Source of the DNA: Flavobacteriales bacterium
Lineage (GTDB): Bacteria; Bacteroidota; Bacteroidia; Flavobacteriales; Flavobacteriaceae
Length of the DNA stretch: 17,337 nucleotides
Direction: 5' to 3'
Assembly: GCA_027003085.1 (NCBI GenBank)
Contig: JALWYR010000148.1
Span: forward strand, 1 to 17,337
Shown: positions 1 through 8,173 of the stretch, in pieces
Position numbering within the stretch: the stretch's first letter is position 1
Layout of the letters: every line of letters starts with the position of its first letter
The notes under the pieces: model-generated
What the model was told of the DNA's origin: nothing
Seen by the model: the letters and a program-made list of their open reading frames with translations, nothing else
Databases searched by the model: none
Translations under genes and position numbers: made by a program

Positions 1-70
1 ATTTGACCGAAGGGAAGTCGTTTTTGACCATTTCCACGGCAAAGGGCGAGTCGGCGAGGAAGACGGGCAT
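1..70 (-). pseudogene. Detached 3' fragment of prfC (left direct repeat)
   Basis: Read on the minus strand, this stretch encodes the same 22 residues as RF3 positions 501-522 of the intact copy at 8174-9766, starting PVFLADSPFA. The match stops abruptly at base 69/70. An in-frame TAA lies immediately before the ATG that precedes the fragment, so it cannot be part of a longer product. The two mismatches to the intact copy (bases 56 and 58) both fall in one Leu codon, CTC here against TTG there, and are synonymous. The left copy therefore descends from a functional prfC allele slightly different from the resident one. The fragment continues leftwards outside the window. Confidence 0.8.
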
Positions 71-114
71 TTAATCCGACTATATTTATTAAATTTATCA
101 ACAAAAAATTTTTT

Positions 115-3100
115 ATGAAAAATTTTACCGACCTCACTTTTTTTACTAATGAAGAAGGTAAGACTTTATTAGATAGGTTTAAAGCCATATTGAAACATGT
201 AAGATTTTTTGATGTCTTGGTGGGATATTTTAGAATAAGCGGGTTTTATCAGTTATATGATTCACTTGAATCAGTTGAAAAAATAAGAATTCTTGTAGGA
301 CTGAATGCCGACAACAAAACGATTTCAATCATTGAATCATTCCGTAATAGTGGTGAAATAGAATTTGTAACCCATACCGAAACTAGAAAAGCGATCAGTA
401 AAAATCTTATCTATGAGATAGAGCAAGCCGAGGATACCCATGAAGTTGAAGAAGGTATAAAAAAATTTATCGAATGGATACAATCGGGAAAAATAGAAAT
501 CAAAGCCCATCCTTCCAACCGCATTCATGCCAAGGTTTATATCAGCAGGTATAAAGACGGGCCGGATTTTGGGAATGTTATTACCGGTTCCAGTAATTTT
601 TCGGAGGCGGGATTAAAGGATAATTATGAGTTTAATGTGCAGTTGAAAAATAGTAGCGATGTAAAATACGCTCTGGAACGATTTGAAGAATTGTGGGCCG
701 AAGCGGTTGATATTGAGGATGTTTATACCAAAACAATTAGTCAAAAAACCTTCCTGAAAAACGATATTACTCCTTATGAAATTTACTTAAAGCTATTATA
801 TGAATATTTTAAGGCGGATTTGAGTTTGGATCCGGATTTGTTTTATGAAGACTTGCCCGAAAATTTTATGCGTTTAAAATATCAGGAGCAGGCGGTTATC
901 AATGCCAAAAAGATTTTGGAAGAATACGGCGGTGTTTTCTTGGCCGATGTGGTGGGTTTGGGAAAAACTTATATGGCGGCATTATTGGCCAAACAATTGA
1001 CAGGACGAACTCTTGTTATTGCTTCTCCGGCACTTTTGAGCGAAGACAACCCGAATTCTTGGAAAAATGTCTTTGACAGTTTTAAGATTCACGCCAATTT
1101 TGTTTCGGTGGGCAAACTGGATAAGATTCTGGAACGAGGCGTGGAAAAATACAGCAATGTGATTATCGATGAAGCGCATAAATTCAGAAACGAAAGCAAT
1201 ATCAGCTATGAAAAATTATCCCGGATCACACGCGGAAAAAAAGTTATTTTGGTTACGGCAACGCCGTTGAACAATTCGCCTATGGACATTTTGGCTCAGA
1301 TTAAGTTATTTCAAAAGGCCAGAAACAGTACCATACCCGGCATCAAAGACTTGGAAAAATTTTTTAAAGACCTTCAAAAAAGATTGAAAGATTTAGACAG
1401 GTCTAACGATGAATTTATGGAAATCGTTAAAGATATTGCCGTTCAAATTCGCGATAAGGTACTGAAACACATTATGGTACGGAGAACTCGCCGGGAAATT
1501 GAAAAATACTTCAAAGAAGATTTAAAAGCCCAAAAACTAAAATTCCCCCAAGTGGCCGATCCGCAACCGATTTATTATCAGATGGATGAACACACCGACC
1601 GGGTTTTTATGGAAACCATTAAAATGATTACCCATGAAAAGTATTTTAAATATGCCCGGTACACGCCATTGTTATATTTGAAAAAACAATTATCGGCTCC
1701 GGAAGAAACATCCCAAAAAAACATGAGCGGATTTATGAAAATTTTGCTCGTCAAACGCTTGGAAAGTAGTTTTTATGCTTTTAAAAACACGCTCGACAGA
1801 TTTATCCAATCCTATGAAGCATTTTTGAAAGAGTTTGAGCGTGGATATGTGTATGTCAGCAAAAAACATTGGCAAAAAATTATGGAATATATTATTGCTG
1901 GCAAATTTGAAGAAATAAAAAAACTCATCGAAGAAGATAAAGCCCAAAAGTTTCCTGCAAGTGATTTTACCAGTAATTTTAAAATAGATTTGGAATCCGA
2001 CCTGGATACATTGAAGCAAATACATAAGAAGTGGCAGGACATTAAAAATGACCCTAAACTGGAAAGTTTTCTTCAAAAACTGAAAACTGATAAAATTTTA
2101 CGGAAGAATAAACTGGTTATTTTTACGGAATCCAAAGAAACAGCCGAATATTTAAAAGACGAGTTAGAAAAAAAACTTGGAGAAGACGTTTTTCTGTATC
2201 ATGGTGGTTCCAAGGACGACGAACTGAAAACCGTCATCGAAAATTTTGATGCCAACGCCAAAAATCAAAAGGATGACTACCGGATATTGGTAACCACCGA
2301 AGTATTGTCCGAAGGTATCAATTTGCACCGTTCCAATGTAGTTATTAACTATGATATTCCTTGGAACCCTACACGCATGATTCAGCGTGTGGGAAGGATT
2401 AACCGATTGGATACGCCTTTTGATAAAATCTATGTTTATAATTTCTTTCCATCAATTCAAGCTAATAACATCATCAGGTTGAAAGAAGCGGCCATGGCCA
2501 AAATCAAGTATTTCATTGAAATGCTGGGAAACGATGCTAAACTTTTGACCGAAGGTGAAGAGATCAAGTCTTTCGAATTGTTCAACAAACTCACCTCCAA
2601 AGAATATATTCTCGGAGACGAGGAAAGTGAAGAAGGCGAACTGAAATACTTCAAAGTGATTGAAAACATTAAAAATAAAGACCAAAAACTTTTTGCCAAA
2701 ATAAAATCCTTACCACGTAAAGCCAGAGTGGCCCGAAAACCGGCGGTTCATAATAGCCAATGGGCTCCGTCCTTGATCACCTATTTCCGGAAAGGAAAAC
2801 TGGAAAAATTTTATAGGGCAACTCATGATGGGAGCCGGGAATTGGATTTTCTTTCGGCCGTAAAATTATTTGAAGCAAAACCCGAGACAAAATCCCGAAA
2901 ATTACCTACGGATTATTATGAACTTTTGGAAAAAAATAAACGACAATTGGACGCGGATTTAATTCAAGACGAAACACCGGCCGGCAATAGAGGCGGAAGA
3001 GATAATGCTTCAAAAATTTTGAAAATAATCCGTTCAAAAGAAATAAAAAACTATCAGGGTTTCACGGATATAGATGAAGCTTTCTTGAAAAAAACCGAAA

Positions 3101-3303
3101 AATTGATTACCGAAGGCGGTCTCCCCAAAAAAACGGCCAAAAATGTTTTTGCCTCACTCAAAGATGAAAAAGATCCGAAAAAAATTCTTGCCATTTTAAA
3201 AAGGAATATTCCGAATGAATTGTTCAATGAAACTAAGACGGCCATAGATTTATCACTCGAACAACCCGGAGAGGTCATTTTGTCCGAATATCTAATCCGA
3301 TGA
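115..3303 (+). CDS. PLD-like nuclease / SNF2-type helicase fusion protein
   Basis: A 1062-residue two-part enzyme. Residues about 1-200 form a phospholipase-D-like domain with an HxK motif (H138, K140) and the following GSSNFSEAGL stretch (158-167), the pattern of PLD-type nucleases fused to helicases. Residues about 250-780 are a superfamily 2, SNF2-like motor: Walker A in the context ADVVGLGKT (277-285), DEAH box (352-355), motif III TATPLNN (381-387), and a C-terminal RecA fold with SEGINL and QRVGRINR (about 757-764, motif VI). The C-terminal 250 residues are charged and unassigned. It presumably translocates on DNA and may cut it. It is the first gene of the operon, and its TGA overlaps the next gene's ATG. 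The start at 115 is the first ATG after the prfC fragment, with no Shine-Dalgarno. Assignment as a helicase is firm; nuclease activity and defence role are inference. Confidence 0.9.
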   Translation: MKNFTDLTFFTNEEGKTLLDRFKAILKHVRFFDVLVGYFRISGFYQLYDSLESVEKIRILVGLNADNKTISIIESFRNSGEIEFVTHTETRKAISKNLIYEIEQAEDTHEVEEGIKKFIEWIQSGKIEIKAHPSNRIHAKVYISRYKDGPDFGNVITGSSNFSEAGLKDNYEFNVQLKNSSDVKYALERFEELWAEAVDIEDVYTKTISQKTFLKNDITPYEIYLKLLYEYFKADLSLDPDLFYEDLPENFMRLKYQEQAVINAKKILEEYGGVFLADVVGLGKTYMAALLAKQLTGRTLVIASPALLSEDNPNSWKNVFDSFKIHANFVSVGKLDKILERGVEKYSNVIIDEAHKFRNESNISYEKLSRITRGKKVILVTATPLNNSPMDILAQIKLFQKARNSTIPGIKDLEKFFKDLQKRLKDLDRSNDEFMEIVKDIAVQIRDKVLKHIMVRRTRREIEKYFKEDLKAQKLKFPQVADPQPIYYQMDEHTDRVFMETIKMITHEKYFKYARYTPLLYLKKQLSAPEETSQKNMSGFMKILLVKRLESSFYAFKNTLDRFIQSYEAFLKEFERGYVYVSKKHWQKIMEYIIAGKFEEIKKLIEEDKAQKFPASDFTSNFKIDLESDLDTLKQIHKKWQDIKNDPKLESFLQKLKTDKILRKNKLVIFTESKETAEYLKDELEKKLGEDVFLYHGGSKDDELKTVIENFDANAKNQKDDYRILVTTEVLSEGINLHRSNVVINYDIPWNPTRMIQRVGRINRLDTPFDKIYVYNFFPSIQANNIIRLKEAAMAKIKYFIEMLGNDAKLLTEGEEIKSFELFNKLTSKEYILGDEESEEGELKYFKVIENIKNKDQKLFAKIKSLPRKARVARKPAVHNSQWAPSLITYFRKGKLEKFYRATHDGSRELDFLSAVKLFEAKPETKSRKLPTDYYELLEKNKRQLDADLIQDETPAGNRGGRDNASKILKIIRSKEIKNYQGFTDIDEAFLKKTEKLITEGGLPKKTAKNVFASLKDEKDPKKILAILKRNIPNELFNETKTAIDLSLEQPGEVILSEYLIR

Positions 3304-4742
3304 GACATGCACAAATTAAACATATAATCCGGCAAGGCGAAAACATCCATGCGGAATTCAAAAAAAGCCGCAGTAAACTACCTAAGGATTTGTTCGAAAC
3401 CATTTGTGCTTTTTTGAATACCGACGGAGGAATCATTTTACTCGGTGTGTCAGACGATGGAGAAATCATTGGAATAGAGCCCGAACGGGTGGAGCAGATG
3501 AAAAAAGACATTGCCAATCTTTCCAATAATCCCCAAAAACTACAACCCGGTTATTTTCTGAAAATTAGGGATTTGGAGATGGATGGAAAAAAAATTATTG
3601 TTATTGAAGTGCCGGTAAGTGCACAAGTGCATAAAACCAACGGGAAAATATTTGTCAGGAATCAGGATGGCGATTTCATTGCAGAACATCCCGTTGAAAT
3701 TGCCCGGATTGTGAACCGGAAACAAAACTATTATAGCGAACAAATTATTTTTCCACAAGTAAAACTTAATGAGCTCAACCCCGTGCTTATAGACCGCACC
3801 AAAAAACTCATCCGGTTAAACCGGCCGGACAACCATTTATGGCAATTGGATGATATGGATTTTTTGCTCAAAAACGGATTATACCGGAAAGATGAAAACG
3901 GAAAAAGCGGATTTTCCCTTGCCGCCGTGCTCTTTTTCGGAACCGATGAACTCATTCAATCATTATTGCCGGCCTATAAATTTGAAGCGCTATTACGAAT
4001 TGAAAATATCGACCGCTATGACGACCGTCTTACAATCAGAACCAACCTGTTGGATGCCTATGACCAACTTATGGCATTTATCAATAAACATTTGAAAGAC
4101 CCTTTTTATTTGGTAGGCACGCAACGAATTAGTTTACGAAGTAAAATTTTCCGGGAGCTTGTAGCCAATATTATTGCCCATCGTGAATATTTGAATCCCG
4201 CCCCGGCCACCATAACCATATTGCCCGATAAGATTCAGTTCAAAAATCCCAATAACCCGAAAGTTTTCGGCAAAATCGACCCGGAACATTTTTCCCCTTT
4301 TGCCAAAAATCCGCTTATCAGTAAACTGATGCTACAAATGGGACTTGTGGAGGAAGTGGGCTCCGGTATTTACAACGTAAAAAAATACCTCCCTCTTTAT
4401 GACCCAAACGCTACTTATGAATTTATTGACGATGAATTTTTTATTACCACCATACATATTGAGGCAATAGGTGGTGCAATAGGTGGTGCAATAGGTGGTG
4501 CAATAAGTGGCTCAATAGGTGACTCAATGGGTGGCCCAATAAATGATTTAACTGACAGACAAAAAGAAATCTTGGAACTAATTATTGAAAATAATAAAAT
4601 AAGTTATCGTGCAATAGCTCAAAGAGTTGGAATAAATGCTTCGGCCGTACTCAAACATCTTAAAACACTAAAAGAAAAAGGAATCATTGCGCGTGTAGGA
4701 GGCACACGTGGATATTGGAAAATCTTAAAACAAAAAAAATAA
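3300..4742 (+). CDS. AlbA_2 (Schlafen-type) ATP-binding protein with C-terminal winged helix
   Basis: A 480-residue protein. Residues about 10-130 match the Schlafen AlbA_2 fold, with the characteristic E-x4-EFK pattern (E14 to K21) and a TDGGIILLGVSDDG core. Residues about 265-385 resemble the HATPase_c_4 domain that usually follows AlbA_2, including RELVANIIAHREY (285-297) and an EEVGSGI glycine motif (351-357). A linker of tandem AIGG-type tetrapeptides (389-416) leads to a winged helix-turn-helix (about 417-475: ISYRAIAQRVGINASAVLKHL). The start overlaps the helicase stop as ATGA, indicating translational coupling. Family members are annotated as transcription regulators or as nucleic-acid-binding or cleaving proteins. 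Here it may sense or regulate the flanking restriction enzymes, possibly as operon repressor. The fold is confident; the role is not. Confidence 0.85.
   Translation: MRHAQIKHIIRQGENIHAEFKKSRSKLPKDLFETICAFLNTDGGIILLGVSDDGEIIGIEPERVEQMKKDIANLSNNPQKLQPGYFLKIRDLEMDGKKIIVIEVPVSAQVHKTNGKIFVRNQDGDFIAEHPVEIARIVNRKQNYYSEQIIFPQVKLNELNPVLIDRTKKLIRLNRPDNHLWQLDDMDFLLKNGLYRKDENGKSGFSLAAVLFFGTDELIQSLLPAYKFEALLRIENIDRYDDRLTIRTNLLDAYDQLMAFINKHLKDPFYLVGTQRISLRSKIFRELVANIIAHREYLNPAPATITILPDKIQFKNPNNPKVFGKIDPEHFSPFAKNPLISKLMLQMGLVEEVGSGIYNVKKYLPLYDPNATYEFIDDEFFITTIHIEAIGGAIGGAIGGAISGSIGDSMGGPINDLTDRQKEILELIIENNKISYRAIAQRVGINASAVLKHLKTLKEKGIIARVGGTRGYWKILKQKK
4464..4547 (+). repeat. In-frame 12-bp tandem repeat (AIGG linker)
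   Basis: Seven consecutive 12-base units based on GCAATAGGTGGT. The first three are identical and the last four are degenerate. They encode AIGG, AIGG, AIGG, AISG, SIGD, SMGG, PIND. The unit length is a multiple of three, so gain or loss of units changes the linker between the ATPase-like domain and the winged helix without breaking the frame. Confidence 0.95.
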
Positions 4743-4745
4743 ATC

Positions 4746-7700
4746 ATGAAAGCATACGAAGCCAAAAAAATGATCAGGGATGTTTTTGAAAACGCTTTCA
4801 ACAAGCAAAAGTTCAAATATTTTGTCAAAAACCTGTTGGTCAATCTTGAAGAAAAAACCTTTGTTTATACAGGCAATACCATTCCTCAGGCATACAGGAA
4901 TGTTGTTCGTAAAATGGAGCGCATCGGGAAATTTAAAGATGCCGAAGGTAATATTATCGATGTTTTGATAGTAGAGCTCAAAAACGATCATTCGGTGGAG
5001 CATGCCCGGACAACCCAACGGAATTTTATCCGGTGGTATTTGAACGGTTCACGCGGCAACGAACTCAAAGATGCGGCTTTGGTGGCTTTTTATTCCGAAA
5101 ATTCACCCGATTGGCGCTTTTCGTTTATCAAAATGCAGTATAGTCTTGAAAAACAAAAAGACGAACTCACCCCTGCCAAACGTTCGTCATTCCTTGTTGG
5201 AAAAGACGAAAAAAGCCATACGGCACAAAAACAATTGCTTCCTTTATTGATTTCCGACAAGCCACCTTCACTCTATGATTTAGAGAATGCGTTTGGTGTG
5301 GAGCGCGTTACGGAGGAGTTTTTCGAGCAATACAAATCATTGCTGTTTAAACTCAAAGACGCTTTGGATAAAATCATAGAAAACAATGAGCAAGTACGGA
5401 ATGAATTCAAACGTAAAAACATTGACACACTGAATTTTTCCAAAAAACTACTGGGACAAATTGTTTTCTTATACTTTATTCAAAAAAAAGGATGGCTCGG
5501 TTTACAAAACGGGCAAGCATACGGCCAAGGCGACCGTAAATTTCTGCGTCATCTTTTTGAGCAATCACAAAAAAACAAATCAAACTACTACAACCACTAC
5601 CTGAAATATTTATTCTACGATGCCCTCAGCAAAAAACGCCCGACGGACTTTTACACTAAATTCAATTGCCGCATCCCGTTTTTGAACGGAGGCCTGTTCG
5701 ACCCCATTAATTTTTATGATTGGGAAAATCTGGATTTAAATATCCCGAACGAAATTTTTTCGAACAAAAATGACGAAAACGATGAAGGAACCGGCATTCT
5801 CGATGTGTTCGACCTGTATAATTTTACCGTAAAAGAAGACGAACCCCTTGAAACCGAAGTGGCCATTGACCCGGAGATGCTCGGAAAAATTTTTGAACGT
5901 TTACTGGAAGTCAAAGACCGTAAAAGCAAGGGTGCATTCTACACGCCCCGCGAAATTGTGCATTATATGGCCAGGCAAAGTTTGTTGTATTATTTGGATA
6001 ATGAATTGGGCGACATAATATCCAAAACCGATTTGGAAAGCTTTATAAATCACACCGAACATCATATCGAAAAAGATATTGCTATCGAAAACGGCCAATT
6101 AAACGCTAACCGTAACAAACAACAAATTCCCGAAAACATCAAAACAAATGCCCGGCGTATTGATGAACTGCTTGCCGGCATCAAAATCTGTGACCCTGCT
6201 GTGGGCTCCGGTGCCTTTCCGGTGGGCGTGATGCACGAGGTGGTCAAATTGCGCAATTTGTTGACGCCTTTTATTCCGGGCAACAATTCAAAACGAACAA
6301 CCTATCATTTCAAAGCCCATGCCATAGAAAATTCTCTTTACGGCGTGGACATCGACGAAGGTGCCGTGGAGATTGCCAAACTCCGTCTATGGCTTTCGCT
6401 GGTGGTAGACGAAAACAATATCCACGAAATTAATCCCTTGCCCAATTTGGATTATAAAATTGTTCGTGGTAATTCACTAATTAACATACCCGACGGTGTG
6501 GCATTTAATGAAAAGTTGGAAAAAGAAATAAACCGGTTAATCAATGAATATTATACCATCACCGACAAAAATATCAAACAACAGAAAAAACAACTGATCG
6601 ACAGCAAAATACAAGAACAACTGGATTTTGTTTCAGCCCAAATGGCCGGTTATAAAATAGATTTTGATTTCAAGCTTTTTTTCCACGATGTTTTTCACAC
6701 CAAAGGCGGTTTTGATATTGTAATTGGGAATCCGCCGTATATTCGATTGCAAAAACCTTTACCCGAAGGAAGCGGTCAAAAATATGCCGATTTGTATAAA
6801 CATTTGGGTTATGAAACCTTTGAACGAACCGGTGACATTTATACGCTTTTCTACGAAAAAGGATTGAAAATTCTTAAAGACAAAGGTATTCTAGCTTACA
6901 TCACTTCCAATAAATGGATGCGTGCCAAGTATGGAAAATCTTTACGCAAATTTTTTATTCGATACAATCCTCTGCTTTTAGTTGATTTGGGTCCCGGCGT
7001 TTTTCACGGTGCTACGGTGGACACGAATATTTTAATCATCTCCAAAGAAAAACCGGAAGCACAACAGGTCAAAGCCCTTACGTTGAATGACCAAAATAAA
7101 ATTTTTGAACTTCAAGACAATGATTTTATCATTTTATCTAAACTTTCGGACCAAAGCTGGATCATCCTCTCACCTATTGAAGAAAAAATCAAAGAACGAA
7201 TTGAACAGGTGGGAACTCCGCTTAAACAATGGGATGTAAATATTTACCGCGGCATTTTAACCGGCTACAACGAGGCCTTTATCATTGACGGTGCCGTCAA
7301 GGACCGCTTGATTGAACAAGACCCCAAAAGCGCCGAAATCATAAAACCCATTCTCCGTGGCCGCGATATTAAACGCTACAAGGTGGAGTTTGCCGACAGG
7401 TGGTTGATCAATACCCACAACGGCTATCATAAAGCGGACGGAACCTATGTGCCACCCGTAAATGTGGAAGATTATCCGGCCATTAAAGCCCACCTGGACC
7501 AATATTGGCCCAAACTTGTCAAACGCCACGACCAAGGCCGCACGCCCTACAACCTCCGGGACTGTGCCTATATGGAAGAATTCGAGAAGGAGAAGATTGT
7601 ATTTGGCCAATTTAGAAGAGGGACTTTTCATTTTTTAAAAGATATTTTTTTCATAGGAAGTAATGAATACATCATTGTTTCTAACAACGACAAAATAATT

Positions 7701-8159
7701 TTAAAATACTTATTAAGTATCCTTAATTCAAAAATTTCTTATTATTGGTTATTAATGGAAACAAATAATTTAGGTGGCAACACAACAATTGCTCAAAAAA
7801 GTATATTTGAAAAAATACCCATCCCCCAAATTCCCATTGAATCCCAAAAACCCTTCGAAACCCTGGTGGATTATATCCTTACGGCCAAAGAATCGGGCTT
7901 GGAAGAAACGGCCGCTTTTTGGGAACGGATGGTGGATGCCTTGGTATATGTGCTCTACTTTGAACCGGAAGCCGGCCAAGCCGGCACACAAATCCGGGAA
8001 ATCCTTTCGGGCCTCCCGCCCCTGCCGGAACAAAATCAAACGGCTTTCCTGCAAGAGCTTACGGACAAATATAAATCTAACGCCCAATTGGATTCCGCTC
8101 TAACAAAGCTTTACGCCCAGGAAGAAGTAAAAACCGTGGAGGCGGCGGTAATGAAATAA
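4746..8159 (+). CDS. Type IIG-like restriction-modification enzyme (Eco57I-family adenine methyltransferase with N-terminal nuclease motif)
   Basis: A 1137-residue single-chain enzyme, within the usual size range of type IIG restriction enzymes. The N-terminus contains IDVLIVELK, giving a D72...E77-x-K79 arrangement that fits a PD-(D/E)XK nuclease core. The methyltransferase follows: GAFYTP (396-401), SAM-binding motif I DPAVGSGAF (483-491), motif II GVDID (533-537) and catalytic motif IV NPPY (662-665), which specifies amino-N6 adenine methylation. The C-terminus (about 815-1060) resembles the TaqI-like specificity domain that reads the DNA target. It starts 3 bases after the preceding gene, so one transcript is likely. 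BREX PglX and DISARM DrmMI are related methylases, but they lack an obvious nuclease motif. Bases about 7600-7800 are much more AT-rich than the flanks. Methyltransferase assignment is firm; the nuclease is probable. Confidence 0.9.
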   Translation: MKAYEAKKMIRDVFENAFNKQKFKYFVKNLLVNLEEKTFVYTGNTIPQAYRNVVRKMERIGKFKDAEGNIIDVLIVELKNDHSVEHARTTQRNFIRWYLNGSRGNELKDAALVAFYSENSPDWRFSFIKMQYSLEKQKDELTPAKRSSFLVGKDEKSHTAQKQLLPLLISDKPPSLYDLENAFGVERVTEEFFEQYKSLLFKLKDALDKIIENNEQVRNEFKRKNIDTLNFSKKLLGQIVFLYFIQKKGWLGLQNGQAYGQGDRKFLRHLFEQSQKNKSNYYNHYLKYLFYDALSKKRPTDFYTKFNCRIPFLNGGLFDPINFYDWENLDLNIPNEIFSNKNDENDEGTGILDVFDLYNFTVKEDEPLETEVAIDPEMLGKIFERLLEVKDRKSKGAFYTPREIVHYMARQSLLYYLDNELGDIISKTDLESFINHTEHHIEKDIAIENGQLNANRNKQQIPENIKTNARRIDELLAGIKICDPAVGSGAFPVGVMHEVVKLRNLLTPFIPGNNSKRTTYHFKAHAIENSLYGVDIDEGAVEIAKLRLWLSLVVDENNIHEINPLPNLDYKIVRGNSLINIPDGVAFNEKLEKEINRLINEYYTITDKNIKQQKKQLIDSKIQEQLDFVSAQMAGYKIDFDFKLFFHDVFHTKGGFDIVIGNPPYIRLQKPLPEGSGQKYADLYKHLGYETFERTGDIYTLFYEKGLKILKDKGILAYITSNKWMRAKYGKSLRKFFIRYNPLLLVDLGPGVFHGATVDTNILIISKEKPEAQQVKALTLNDQNKIFELQDNDFIILSKLSDQSWIILSPIEEKIKERIEQVGTPLKQWDVNIYRGILTGYNEAFIIDGAVKDRLIEQDPKSAEIIKPILRGRDIKRYKVEFADRWLINTHNGYHKADGTYVPPVNVEDYPAIKAHLDQYWPKLVKRHDQGRTPYNLRDCAYMEEFEKEKIVFGQFRRGTFHFLKDIFFIGSNEYIIVSNNDKIILKYLLSILNSKISYYWLLMETNNLGGNTTIAQKSIFEKIPIPQIPIESQKPFETLVDYILTAKESGLEETAAFWERMVDALVYVLYFEPEAGQAGTQIREILSGLPPLPEQNQTAFLQELTDKYKSNAQLDSALTKLYAQEEVKTVEAAVMK

Positions 8160-8173
8160 AATAACTATCAACC

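Noticed and set aside
81..97. Promoter of the island operon at TATATTTA or TAAATTTA
   Set aside because: Both lack the final G of TAnnTTTG and no -33 element is spaced correctly. The real promoter may lie here but cannot be supported.
4464..4547. Tandem repeat as a possible CRISPR-like array
   Set aside because: Units are only 12 bases, contiguous without spacers, and in frame inside a coding sequence.
115..8159. Assignment as a complete DISARM or BREX system
   Set aside because: No drmA, drmB, brxC or pglZ homologue is visible, and the methylase carries its own nuclease motif. Only partial similarity can be claimed.
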